64,000 nt of DNA from Drosophila pseudoobscura (GCF_009870125.1 NC_046679.1:26226001-26290000), one strand, 5' to 3'. Shown: positions 49,071-58,689, counted from the stretch's first letter. Made by a program: numbers and translations. Notes: generated from the letters alone by a model not told the origin.

Positions 49071-50360
49071 ATGATGCCAACCACCGAATCGAGGCACAGC
49101 GGATGGGCTGTCCTGGCCGTGGTCCTGGTGGCCATTACCCTGGTGGACGTGGATGCCCAAAGCTCTTCCAGCTGTGGCCCCAATTTCCCGCCCGCCTGCA
49201 GTTGCGGGGAGGAGGTGTACGAGAGCGAGATGCAGTACGTCGTTAACTGCACAAACGCGGGGCTGCGCAACACGAGCGTCCTGGAGTTCATGCCCGAGAA
49301 GGTGGAGGTGCTGATCTTCACCGGCAATCACATTGCGGAGCTGCCCTGGAACGTGTTCGGGAGCATCAACGACTACAAGCAGCTCAAGATCGTGGACATG
49401 AGCAGCAACCACATCCGGGAGATACGCGGCAAGAGCTACCACCATGTGCCGCGCGTCGAGCGGCTGATCCTCAATCACAACAACCTGAGCATCTCGCGCT
49501 ACGACGACGAGGTCAATCATCACCATCCGCGGGTCTTCTCCAACTTTGTCAATTTGCAGAGCCTTCACCTAACGGACGCCTTCGAGGACAACAGTTCGCC
49601 GCAGCTGAGCGAGGACCTGCACGACATATTCGTCAACAGCCAGCTGCTGAAGCTGCAAAAGCTCCATCTCGAACAGAACGAGATCACGCACTTCAAGGAC
49701 CGCAATGTCTTCTGCGATCTGCCCTCCCTCAGGGACCTGCATCTGGGCGACAACCAGCTGCGGGACATTAACTTCGAGGTGCGATGCCTGAACAATCTGC
49801 GGTTCCTGGACCTCGAACGGAATCAATTTGGCTTCGTGAAGCCCAGCGACATGAGGGTCCTCAACGAGCTGGAGGATCGCTCCAATCGCACGGCCAATCT
49901 GATTGTGGACTTTAATCTGAATCCCTTCGTCTGTGACTGCCGCATTGCGCCCTTCCGCGCGTGGATCCAGTCCACACGGGTGACCGTCCGCAACAAGGAC
50001 AGTCTCATGTGCTTCCACTCGGCTTCACGGGTGGATCCCTCGCCCGCCCACATCCTGCAGCTGGATATGGGCGCATGCCAGGCGGCCATTGATGCAGCGG
50101 CCACCATCCTGAATGCCGCCGAGGAGGAGCAGCGGAGCTATGGAGCAGAGCAGCCGCCGGCGCACATCAGCGGCCATACTGCCACGCTAATCTTCCTGCT
50201 GATCGTGCTGAGCATGATCCTGCTGGGGCTGCTGGTGGCCCTCGTCTACGTGAGTCGCGATAAGTTAAAGTACATGATCACGCCGGTGTTCGATAACGTG
50301 GCCAAGAAGGTCCAGTATACGTCAATTAAGGATGAGGACTGCCCGGAAGTGCATGTCTAG
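49071..50360 (+). CDS. Leucine-rich-repeat single-pass membrane protein, TPBG/5T4-like (probable CG6959 orthologue)
   Basis: A cell-surface LRR protein of 429 residues from this ATG. Order: signal peptide (hydrophobic AVLAVVLVAITLVDVDA, about residues 13-29); cysteine-rich LRRNT cap (CGPNFPPACSCG); about six LRRs of LxxLxLxxN type; LRRCT cap beginning NPFVCDC; a linker; one membrane helix at about 370-394; and a 35-residue cytoplasmic tail ending EVHV. Several NxS/T sites lie in the ectodomain. The exon starts at 49,034 after a good acceptor and carries the whole protein. ATGs at 49,053, 49,071 and 49,074 are in frame; 49,071 has G at -3 and leaves a normal signal peptide. The frame extends upstream to 48,834, but that part lies before the acceptor and is intronic. 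The 3' UTR runs to AATAAA at 51,066. Mammalian TPBG (WAIF1) inhibits Wnt/beta-catenin signalling; the same role here is not shown. I recall CG6959 as the fly gene beside CG6950. Confidence 0.85.
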   Translation: MMPTTESRHSGWAVLAVVLVAITLVDVDAQSSSSCGPNFPPACSCGEEVYESEMQYVVNCTNAGLRNTSVLEFMPEKVEVLIFTGNHIAELPWNVFGSINDYKQLKIVDMSSNHIREIRGKSYHHVPRVERLILNHNNLSISRYDDEVNHHHPRVFSNFVNLQSLHLTDAFEDNSSPQLSEDLHDIFVNSQLLKLQKLHLEQNEITHFKDRNVFCDLPSLRDLHLGDNQLRDINFEVRCLNNLRFLDLERNQFGFVKPSDMRVLNELEDRSNRTANLIVDFNLNPFVCDCRIAPFRAWIQSTRVTVRNKDSLMCFHSASRVDPSPAHILQLDMGACQAAIDAAATILNAAEEEQRSYGAEQPPAHISGHTATLIFLLIVLSMILLGLLVALVYVSRDKLKYMITPVFDNVAKKVQYTSIKDEDCPEVHV

Positions 50361-51071
50361 AGGGGCCCATATCCATCATCCCAGAAGGAGGAGAGACCTG
50401 AGGAAGAACCAAAACTCAGTTTCGTTTCAGTTTCAGTTTTTGTATGCCATTCGCGTTACGCAAAGTGTGCCATTCACAGCGGAAGGGGAAACAGAAGATC
50501 GAATATCATTTGCATCCGCGTATCCCAAAACTTAAGCCTCTTGTTTTTCGTAGTACTTAAGCATTTAACAATGAAGATCGAAGGAGTAGGAGGAACGTGC
50601 AAAATGCACTTGCAATTACAGTTAAAATACACACACTCACACAATTTTTCTATAGTTTTAGCGTTTTTCTAACTTAAACTTAAGTCCAAGTCTTGTTATT
50701 TCTATGATTCCCACACACGAAAAAGGAGTCCATAGGAGTGCAAAGCGGCCCTGTAACAACCGATTTGACCAGAAGACCACGCATACATATATAGCAGCCT
50801 ATATATACATACATACCCACATATATCGTAACAAACACTTTAGTGTTATCTGTGATTTAAGTTTAGTAGCTTTACTTTGTTAAAACTCTGCAGAACGCAA
50901 CTTTTGTAATGGAAATTCATCAAACAAAAATACATATACATATATCTTCAAATGTAAAACGTTTCGCTACTCAAAAACATGTTATTAATCATTTGTCAAT
51001 TACAACACTATAGCTATATGATGATTTCATACTTGATTTACCAACATTAACAAGCATTTTTTATAAATAAA
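50361..51071 (+). other. 3' UTR of the LRR gene
   Basis: An AT-rich, CA-rich region of about 710 bp follows the stop codon. It ends at an AATAAA at 51,066-51,071, with ATATA repeats near 50,790-50,830 and 50,935-50,945. No other gene is seen. Confidence 0.6.
51066..51071 (+). terminator. Polyadenylation signal, LRR gene
   Basis: AATAAA within TTATAAATAAAACTTTTG, about 700 nt after the stop codon. Confidence 0.6.
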
Positions 51072-51127
51072 ACTTTTGAAAATTGAAAAAGCGCGGTGCT
51101 GTTTTGAGTTTTGAATTTCGATAGATG

Positions 51128-51135
51128 TATCGATA
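51128..51135. promoter_or_regulatory. Perfect DRE (TATCGATA)
   Basis: An exact DREF/BEAF-32-type palindrome, 57 bp beyond the LRR poly(A) signal and about 550 bp before the Kyat promoter. It may separate the two genes. Confidence 0.4.
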
Positions 51136-51481
51136 GATGAGATAATATGTGTGGTGTGAATGGGATTTGGGATTTTTTCTCCTTTTCGTGGTGCGATATC
51201 CTCTCTTCGTGGAGGGATTTTTCGTAGGAACGTTAATTTAAGGTTTTCTTAAAGACACCAAGAATAGATATCGGGAATCGTATGCCTAAATATTTCTAAA
51301 ACATGTCCACCTGAGACCAAGTCATTAGTACTGTTTCCAATCAGCCTATACAAATGTCCTTACCACCGGTTGACAAGCAACAAATTCATGCCATTTTACG
51401 TTTTAGCTTTGAATTTTTTCGTTTAAACTTTCATTTAGCCAGAATCCAAGCAAAGAGTATCTTTAAAATTAGCCAGTAATA

Positions 51482-51690
51482 TAGAAAATTAACTAATCTA
51501 CCGGATAAAATTATGAGTTCAAAACTGAGGCTCCTTTCTGGATATTTAGCCGAATTTAAAAAATGTGGAATATGATGGAACTTGAATATAAATAAATCGT
51601 CACTATATTTACGGTATATTTTAAAAATTGTGACGCATATTTCGGTATTTTTCTGATGGTCAGACGGTCGATAAGTCCGCGGTCACACTG
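51482..51690 (+). repeat. Promoter-bearing dispersed module, copy A (Kyat)
   Basis: Shares with 55,054-55,276, in the same order, TAGAAAATT, GGATAAAATTATG, CTGAGG, GGAATATG, TATATTTACGGTATATT, a Motif 6 and a terminal CACACTGA-containing Motif 1. The spacing is similar (about 209 against 223 bp). See findings. Confidence 0.6.
51641..51690 (+). promoter_or_regulatory. Kyat core promoter: Motif 6 plus Motif 1
   Basis: TTCGGTATTTTT at 51,641-51,652 fits Ohler Motif 6 (KTYRGTATWTTT) at every position. CGGTCACACTG at 51,680-51,690 fits Motif 1 (YGGTCACACTR) exactly. This TATA-less pair is characteristic of dispersed housekeeping promoters, bound at Motif 1 by M1BP. Transcription probably starts close to or just after Motif 1. 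Confidence 0.7.
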
Positions 51691-52294
51691 AAGAGCTTTT
51701 CCCGCCTAGAATTATAATAAGTACAATTTTTATTTAATTTGCTGGTTTTGCGGCTATTGTGGTTAATGTTTAAGTAGTTCGGGGTGTGTTGGAAGTTGAG
51801 GGGAACATTGGAATTATGGAACACTTACCGCGCTGCTAAGAAGCCCTGTGTGAGGAACCAAGCTCAGGGCTAAAGCTGAATCGTAGATTCTATAAAGTAA
51901 AGCACTAACATACAGTATATACAGTAAAATCCACAGCATAGCATAATTTCAAGAAACAGCTGGCAAGTGTATATGTATATTCACCAAACCGATTTATTTA
52001 CATACATATTTGAGTGTGTGAGTGCTTTAAACAAATTCAGTTTCGCATCGCTTATATGTACATAGATATTCCGCGAGTCTAATCAAAATTCAGTTCCATT
52101 ATGCAACGTCACTGAACAGTGCACGGCTCCAGCATTCAATTCCCCCAACAATTGCATTTAACAAGTGATATTTAAGCACACAATTGTCTCAGACAGCAAT
52201 AAAGTGCGTGCTTATCAGCCACATCAAACAGTTCGCAACACACGCTGCCCCAACGATAAGGGATCATAAAAACTAAAAACCACCTTTCTTACAG

Positions 52295-53732
52295 ATGCTC
52301 CGAAACTGTCGCAGCGCTCTGCAGCCAATCCGCCTCCTCCTCACAGCTAAAGACCCCTGTCAGCCCCAACCGCAACGCCAGCAACAAAGCGCCGCAGCCG
52401 CAGCCGCCAGCGGAAGCATGGAGAAGTTCGATCTGCCCAAGCGACTGCAGGGGAGCACGCCAAGCGTGTGGAACGAGTACATCGCTTTGGCCATGCAGTA
52501 CAAGCCCCTGAATCTGGGACAGGGCTTTCCAGACGATGCCGCCCCCGAGTATGTGACCCATTCGCTGGCTGACATTGCGCAGGATGAAAATCCTCTGCTG
52601 CATCAGTACACCCGAGGATACGGTCATGTGCGTCTGGTTCAGGCTCTTTCCAAGTTGTACAGTGGACTCGTGGGACGTGAGCTGAATCCGCTCAGCGATA
52701 TCCTCATCACTTCGGGGGCGTACGAAGCTCTGTACTCTACCATCATGGGTCATGTGGATGTCGGCGATGAAGTGATCATCATCGAACCCTTCTTCGATTG
52801 CTACGAACCCATGGTGAAAATGGCTGGCGGTGTCTCACGTTTTATTCCACTGAAGCTGGTAGGAATTCCAAACTACAAACTACTTAGATCCCCCTTTCAT
52901 TTGTATTCTTTTTCAGCGCAAAACAGAGCAGGGTCCGATCAGCTCCGCGGATTGGGTGCTGGACGACGCCGAGCTCGAGAGTCTCTTCAATGCGAAAACC
53001 AAAATGATCATCCTGAACACGCCACACAATCCGATAGGAAAGGTCTTCAACCGCAGGGAGCTAGAGCGCATTGCCGAGCTGTGCCGCAAGTGGAACGTTC
53101 TGTGTGTCTCGGATGAGGTGTACGAGTGGCTGGTCTTCGACGGAGCCGAGCACATACGCATCTGCACGCTGCCCGGGATGTGGGATCGCACCATCACGCT
53201 TGGGTCCGCGGGCAAGACTTTCTCCGTCACTGGCTGGAAGATCGGCTGGGCCTACGGGCCGTCTCAGCTGATCAGGAACCTCCAGATGGTGCACCAGAAC
53301 TCTGTTTATACTTGCCCCACGCCCCTCCAAGAGGGTGTGGCACGCAGCTTCGAAGTGGAGCTGGCCCGCCTGGGCACACCAGAGAGCTACTTCCTCAGCC
53401 TGCCCCGCGAGCTGAAGGAGAAGCGGGATTTCATGGCCAAATTCCTGTCGGATGCTGGGATGCGTCCAACCATCCCCGAGGGCGGCTACTTCATGCTGGC
53501 CGACTGGTCACCGCTAGCGAGCAAAGTGGACCTGAGCTCAGAAACGGACAAGCACCGTGACTACAAGTTCACCAAATGGATGACGAAGAACATGGGATTG
53601 CAGGGCATCCCCCCTAGTGCCTTCTACAGCGAGCCCAACAAGCCGCTGGGCGAGGACTTTGTGCGCTACTGCTTCATCAAGAAGCAGGAGAACCTGGACA
53701 AGGCAGCCGAGCTGCTCAGGAAGTGGAAATAG
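52295..53732 (+). CDS. Kyat: Kynurenine aminotransferase / cysteine-S-conjugate beta-lyase (CG6950)
   Basis: A class I/II PLP aminotransferase of 459 residues. The family converts L-kynurenine to kynurenic acid and can cleave cysteine S-conjugates. Exon 1 is 52,295-52,858 (188 codons). A 58-bp intron (52,859-52,916; GTAGGA...TTTCAG) is in phase 0. Exon 2 is 52,917-53,732. Motifs in order: GQGFPD near the N terminus, NTPHNPIGK, SDEVYEWLV, and SAGKTFSVTGWKIGW, with the PLP lysine at about residue 288. The basic N terminus (MLRNCRSALQ...) looks like a mitochondrial presequence. A second ATG at codon 42 (MEKFDLPKRL) begins the conserved domain and could give a cytosolic form. TTTCTTACAG directly precedes the first ATG, so a 5' UTR intron is likely; GTGAGT at 52,018 is one possible donor. 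It is transcribed towards COX5A; the poly(A) signal is at 53,742. Confidence 0.93.
52859..52916 (+). other. Kyat intron
   Basis: A 58-bp intron with GTAGGA donor and TTTTTCAG acceptor. It falls between codons, and its removal restores the aminotransferase reading ...FIPLKL / RKTEQGPISS.... Confidence 0.9.
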
Positions 53733-53741
53733 TGGCCAATC

Positions 53742-53747
53742 AATAAA
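53742..53747 (+). terminator. Polyadenylation signal, Kyat
   Basis: AATAAA 10 nt after the stop codon, so the 3' UTR is very short. Confidence 0.75.
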
Positions 53748-53871
53748 CGAATTTAATGAAATCCAACCCAGAATGCAGTAGCAGCCGTCTAACCTAGGTG
53801 GTCCGGTTACATAATCAAGAGGCAAACAACACACATTCACTTGTGTGGTGGTAGCCTTACTCCAATCTCCT

Positions 53872-53877
53872 TTTATT
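53872..53877 (-). terminator. Polyadenylation signal, COX5A
   Basis: TTTATT on the + strand (AATAAA on the minus strand), about 140 nt beyond the COX5A stop. It keeps the convergent transcripts of COX5A and Kyat about 80-100 bp apart. Confidence 0.7.
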
Positions 53878-54016
53878 TGCAATCCAATAACATGTTCATC
53901 CACACCATATTTGGGATACTATGGATGTGTAGCTAGTGTCTCTGTGAGGTGAGGGTATTGTGTACTGTTTTGCTTTTTCATTAAACTATGTGGAAAAGCA
54001 GCTCGGTATGTACTGC

Positions 54017-54466
54017 TTAGAGGTCGTACACCGACTTGAGGGCCAGTTCGGGTTTGTCGTAGCCCAGCTCCTCAATGGTGGGAATGCCCAGCTCCTTGAG
54101 GGTAGGGGTGATCTTCTCCAGCAAGTAGGGATAAAGGGTAGCCTTCTGGTCACCGCACTTGTCCTTGCAGCCCTCCAGCCACCTGATTGCCAAAGCGATG
54201 TCGTTGACACGGCGAGCACCGCGCAGGCCAGCCTCGATGACCTTGGGGCTGGGCACCAGATCCATGCCCAGCAGATCGTTCATACCCTTGCGGATCTCCC
54301 AGCCGTCGATGCCCTCGCGGCTGAAGTACTTCTCGTAACGCTTGTCAAAATCCTCCGCAGATTCCTCAGATCCGTGCAGGGCGCGGACGGCAGCGACGCG
54401 CGACGAGGTAACGCCAATGGTGCCACGGATGGCGCTACCAAGTTTACCAGCTGTGATGCGCAACAT
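54017..54466 (-). CDS. COX5A: Cytochrome c oxidase subunit 5A
   Basis: A nuclear-encoded matrix-side subunit of respiratory complex IV, 149 residues, in one coding exon. The first 30 or so residues are basic, serine/alanine-rich and lack acidic residues (MLRITAGKLGSAIRGT...), as in a mitochondrial presequence. The mature part starts near HGSEESAEDFDKRYEKYF and follows the family closely: DGWEIRKGMNDLLGMDLVP, RRVNDIALAIRWLEG, YPYLLEKITPTLKELGIPT. A 68-bp intron in the 5' UTR (54,536 down to 54,469; GTGAGT donor, TTCGACAG acceptor) ends two bases before the ATG. COX5A diverges from p23, whose ATG is about 900 bp away, and converges on Kyat. I remember the D. melanogaster gene (CG14724) at 86F. 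Confidence 0.95.
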   Translation of the reverse strand: MLRITAGKLGSAIRGTIGVTSSRVAAVRALHGSEESAEDFDKRYEKYFSREGIDGWEIRKGMNDLLGMDLVPSPKVIEAGLRGARRVNDIALAIRWLEGCKDKCGDQKATLYPYLLEKITPTLKELGIPTIEELGYDKPELALKSVYDL

Positions 54467-54468
54467 GG

Positions 54469-54536
54469 CTGTCGAAAATGCAATTAAACAATCTCAAATT
54501 GGCAAAAAATTTGGTTAAGTAATAGTTCAGACTCAC
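54469..54536 (-). other. COX5A 5' UTR intron
   Basis: Minus-strand GTGAGT donor at 54,536-54,531 and CGACAG acceptor ending at 54,469. The 68-bp length is typical of fly introns. Confidence 0.75.
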
Positions 54537-54665
54537 TTTTCGTTCTTGTTCTTGCTACTTTTTCTTTCAGAGGTATGGCAGCGCTGTGAGTGAAATTTCT
54601 GTGCTGTACAATGCCTCAACTGTCAGAGAAATACTATTCACCTTTTTTTGTAAACCTTATATTAT

Positions 54666-54722
54666 ACACATTCCAAACTAATTCACCAATCGGATAAAAT
54701 TATGTGTTCAGGAATGATGGTC
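54666..54722 (+). repeat. Dispersed module, copy B (5' part only)
   Basis: AACTAATTCACCAATCGGATAAAATTATG and following bases align with the 5' part of copies A (51,490) and C (55,060). The Motif 6/Motif 1 part is absent. It lies upstream of COX5A on the opposite strand. Confidence 0.5.
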
Positions 54723-55053
54723 TTGCCTAGCTAGCTATATCAAATCGAATATGAAAATCGACGAATTTGACTTCCGATCATGGACGATTAACCCATTGTT
54801 GACCAGTGGATACTAAAATACTCTCCCCAAAAATTATGAATGTTAAAGAATTTTAACGCAGTTCAGGTGAAAGATATCGTAGTGTTTATTGAAGTTCAGA
54901 GGAAAGATGGCATGAATCTACAACAAGAACTTACAATCGTTAATATTTTCAGCCATTTACCTGAAGTAGTTGAACTATTTAAATAGAGGGGGCTGAAGTG
55001 GGCTAAGTTCGTTTTTCATCATAACGAGACGCTAGCAAGAAAACAAGTCAAGT

Positions 55054-55276
55054 AGAAAATTGATTCATCAATAGGATAAAATTATGTGGGCAGGGCTGAG
55101 GGTTTTATTGCACGGAACATCAAAAACGAGGAATATGTATAATAGAAATTGGCTTCGTCAGTATATTTACGGTATATTCTTAAAATGAGACCGTATATTT
55201 TGGTATATTTCACACACTGTTCTCGAGCTCTATTTCCTCGGTCTCCTCTCAAATTATATTTTACGCGGCCACACTG
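55054..55276 (+). repeat. Promoter-bearing dispersed module, copy C (p23)
   Basis: Collinear with copy A at 51,482-51,690 and, in its first 40 bp, with copy B at 54,666. See findings for the shared words. Confidence 0.6.
55199..55276 (+). promoter_or_regulatory. p23 core promoter: Motif 6 plus Motif 1-like
   Basis: TTTGGTATATTT at 55,199-55,210 fits Motif 6 at every position. CGGCCACACTG at 55,266-55,276 differs from Motif 1 by one base. The p23 start codon follows 86 bp downstream of the Motif 1-like element. Confidence 0.65.
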
Positions 55277-55361
55277 ATCCTGAAAAAAAGTGAAGAGTCA
55301 GGCAATAAAGAACTGCTAATAAATAAATAGCCCAGTAACTAGCAATCAAATCAACTACAGA

Positions 55362-56598
55362 ATGTCGGCAGCAATTGGGTGAGTGCATTATTTATCGTTG
55401 TAAATAGCCATGTTCTTGGCCCGGCCGCTGCACATCTTTTTGTGGCTTCTTTCTGCGGCGCGTGCTTTGTTGCAGTAGTGGTGGCGTCCATTTTTCGCGG
55501 ATACCTATGATTTGCGCGGTCAGTCCTTAGATAGTTAGACCCTCTCCATATGGCCGCCCAACTGCGTCGGCTAGTTTGCTGATGGTGGGCGTATCCTGTG
55601 CGCAACTGCATTGCGATATTTTTTGGGCCAAACTTGAGGCCCAGCATTTGAGGTTATGTTTGGGTTGGCGCTAATTCTGTGTATTTTCGGCATGGACCTT
55701 TGTGCGCGGCGCCCGGCTGTGTGGGTTATGTGTATGCAAATGGATCGCAGAGCGATTAGCATATATTTTGCACTTTGCCTTGGTTTCCAGAAAAGTCGAC
55801 GACGTTTGTCCGCCGTCGCCGTTGCTGGGGGCCGGCATGTGGCACCCCGCACCGTCGAACCCCACACCGGCTGTAGTTTATATATGTGCTTATGTATTTA
55901 TTCAAGAATCTCCATTCCATTTGCCACTTCAGATCAATTCCGCCTCCAGTTTCCTGGGCACAGCGCAGCGACTTGGTCTATGTGATCATCGATGTTGAGT
56001 GCAAGGACATCGAACAGAAGTAAGTGACCTTTAGATCACATTCGATAGCCTTAACTGATCCTAAACCTTCTGCTTTACCCGCAGAGTGACGGAGAACAGC
56101 TTCACCTTCAAGGGCGTGAACGCGCTGGATGCGTCTAAGAAATACGAGGTCACGCTCAACTTCTTCGGAACGGTTGATCCCGAGAAAGTGACCAGCAAGA
56201 ACATTGGGCGTTGCCTAGAATTCACAATACCAAAGAAGGCGAGCGGACCCTTCTGGCCCAGTCTGACCACGGACAAGACGAAGCTGCACTTCCTTAAGGC
56301 CAACTTTGCCAAGTGGCGCGATGAGTCCGATGACGAGGAAGGTGAGACTTGACTCTCTTTTTTGACCAACCCAAATTCTACTTTAAATGTTCCTCCAATG
56401 TCAGCAGGTGACGCCAAAGACAATGGAATGTTTGGCAACTTCCTGAATAACTCTGGTGGTGATTGGAACAATAAATTCGACGACTTCAATGTTGACGATG
56501 AGGAGGAGGACTCCGATGACAACATCCCTAGCCTTTCCCAGAACGACGAGGAAGAGGAGGAGACCGGCGAGGGTGACAAGAAGAAGCCGGCTGCTTAG
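55362..56598 (+). CDS. p23: Hsp90 co-chaperone p23 (CG16817)
   Basis: A CS-domain protein of 183 residues that stabilises the ATP-bound, client-loaded state of Hsp90 in the cytosol. Four coding exons: 55,362-55,378, 55,933-56,019, 56,085-56,341 and 56,408-56,598. All introns are GT-AG (GTGAGT, GTAAGT, GTGAGA donors) and frames join exactly. Spliced, it reads MSAAIGSIPPPVSWAQRSDL, then VIIDVECKDI and the CS beta-sandwich to about residue 115. KLHFLKANFAKWRDESDDE is the conserved segment with the WRDESD turn. A glycine-rich part and an acidic tail of Asp/Glu runs end in KKKPAA. The first exon encodes only five whole codons. The last acceptor is a CAGCAG tandem, so a form with one extra Ala is possible. 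Poly(A) signals lie at 57,004 and 57,023. Confidence 0.93.
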
Positions 56599-57003
56599 AA
56601 AGTTTGCCGGGGTCAAGCATTTTGGAGTAGTCGTAGCGTTAGCCGAGGCGCTTATACCATTAAGTCCACACGAACACACCAACACTCACAATCTCTCCCT
56701 CCCCCCACACACAACACACAAAAACACCAATCAACACATCCATATAAAATCATCCACATACGCATGCGTATATACACTATTCCAAAAAGAATCACCCATT
56801 TAACTTAGCTGAATATTGGCTGCGTATTCAGGTGAGGCGAGAGATGTTAACAACAGAAAGTAAAACGGAACAAGAAACGAAACATTTGGAGCCGACAAGA
56901 AAACCATAAGTTTTACGCTAGAATATAACAACAAGCAGAGGAAAGCTACAACCAATTCATTGCAAAAAATGTGTTTGCAGTTTATTATTTTTTGTTTCCT
57001 GTA

Positions 57004-57028
57004 AATAAAGGAAATTACAATAAATAAA
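57004..57028 (+). terminator. Two polyadenylation signals, p23
   Basis: AATAAA at 57,004-57,009 and 57,023-57,028, about 410 nt after the stop. Confidence 0.65.
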
Positions 57029-57093
57029 ACAAAAACGGGAAAAATTGTCCCCATTTGTGGAGGGGAGGGATGGCATTTTTGCTCGCAACCAGC

Positions 57094-57114
57094 TATCGAT
57101 GCGGTGTATCGATA
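57094..57114. promoter_or_regulatory. Paired DRE sites in the nmdyn-D7 promoter
   Basis: TATCGATG (7 of 8) at 57,094-57,101 and a perfect TATCGATA at 57,107-57,114, about 145-165 bp before the ATG. DREF drives many fly housekeeping promoters. The 230-bp gap after the p23 poly(A) signal leaves room only for a compact promoter. Confidence 0.6.
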
Positions 57115-57257
57115 GTTTCGATTCGTGTTGCTGTGACAACGCGGGCACGCTTTGAAAAAAATTCGAAGCAAAGCAAACAACACAATTTCACTCGAAACAA
57201 GTGATATTATTGTTGGGAGCTACTTACAAACTTTTAAAAAGCTTCTTAGAACTTAAT

Positions 57258-58610
57258 ATGACCGGCGCAGCACAGGCAGAGCGGCGACTGGCCTTTGTGG
57301 CCGAATGGTATCAGGCCGAGGCTGCCATCATACGTACTTTCCTGGTGACCTACTTTGTGGCCGACGAGGCAGTGGAAGTGGTATTGTATTTCCTCAAGAA
57401 TATATCGCCTACAATTCGGATGCTAATCTTTGGGTACTCCTCAGTTTGATCAACGCAGCAAGAAGACCTTTCTGCGTCGCACCAAGATTCCGGAGCTGAC
57501 GCAACGCGACTTCTTTGTGGGCTCGAAGATCAATGTTTTCGGCCGGCAATTCGACATTGTTGACTACGCGGACGAGTCGACCCGCAGCAACTTGGCCAAA
57601 TATCGCAAAAGGTAAGAGGTGCTCGACATGAAAAAGTCCAGACTTGTTCATACTATACGAGTATTTTTCACAGAGGATTCGTGCTGCTTAAGAATAATAT
57701 GTGGCACAAGCATCTAGGCAAGTTTCTGAAGACACTCATCAATAACAAGATTAACATCAACAACGGACAGATGGTACAGTTCACTCCCAAAATGGTGACA
57801 CAGTTCCTCTCCGGGAAGCCCAAGAACGAAGTTGTATCCTCGTGAGTATTATCAAAAGTTTTTCTGGGGGACATTTAAATCATACGGCTGTCACGCTCTG
57901 CCAGTGTCCTGATGAACGAACTATTGGCCGGCCCGGCCATCAGCATGGAGCTGATCGGCGACAACGTGGTGGAGATCATGATCGCTTGTGTCAAGTACAA
58001 GGGTCCGGATGGGGTCAATGACTCCTCCTCCGTGAAGCTGTCGTCAAGCCTGGAGGAGCTGTTCGAGCAGGAGGATGTGCGCTACGGAATCTACTGTCCT
58101 GCGACCGAGGAGGATGTCGCCATAGACTTGAAGTTCTTTTTCGAAGACCGCCTCAGCATCATGAAAGAATGTCTATTCAAGAACTCTACGCTGGCCATCA
58201 TCAAGCCGCACAGCATAAAGGACGGCCTTTTGGGTGACATCGTTGACGAAATTCTGGCCAACGGCTTTAATGTGACTGCCATGCGCATGATTCTAATGGC
58301 GCGAATCAATTGCGAGGAGTTTTACGAGGTCTATCGCGGTATCCTTCCCGAGTATATACCCATGGTAGCGCAGCTAGCCAGCGGCGTGTGCATGTGCCTT
58401 GAGATCGTCTCTGCCGATCCGGGAAAGAGTAGCTACGGCGAGTTCCGTACATTCTGCGGTCCTATGGACCCGGAAATAGCCAAGCTATTGCGCCCCCACA
58501 CCCTCCGCGCCAAGTTTGGCAAGTCCAAGGTGCTCAATGCAATTCACTGCACAGATCTGCCAGACGATACCAATCTGGAGCTGCAGTACATGTTCAAGAT
58601 CCTCGACTGA
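57258..58610 (+). CDS. nmdyn-D7: Nucleoside diphosphate kinase 7 family protein (NME7; CG8362)
   Basis: A 387-residue homologue of NME7, a centrosome/axoneme-associated protein with a DM10 domain and two NDK domains. Exons: 57,258-57,380, 57,445-57,611, 57,674-57,841 and 57,905-58,610, joined by three introns of 62-64 bp. The DM10 part (about residues 5-95) contains FVAEWYQ, KTFLRRTK and FVGSKINVFGRQF. NDK domain A (about 98-230) is decayed: the KPD start is KNN, and the usual NxxHGPD catalytic histidine position is Tyr (YGIYCPA, about residue 216). NDK domain B (about 247-387) begins STLAIIKPH and keeps the histidine in NAIHCTDLPDD (about H367). Any kinase activity would therefore rest with domain B. 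An upstream in-frame ATA/ATT-rich stretch is not a better start. The poly(A) signal is AATAAA at 58,684. Confidence 0.92.
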
Positions 58611-58683
58611 TCTCTCTCCTTAGTTAAGTTATTTAGTTTGTATATATTTTCAGTAAGTGTGTGCGGGTATGTGTGTGGGTCCC

Positions 58684-58689
58684 AATAAA
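58684..58689 (+). terminator. Polyadenylation signal, nmdyn-D7
   Basis: AATAAA in CCCAATAAATTAC, about 75 nt after the stop. Confidence 0.75.

Noticed and set aside
49569-50018. 149-codon frame antisense to the LRR exon, and similar antisense frames in Kyat and p23
   Set aside because: Shadows of GC-rich coding sequence on the opposite strand.
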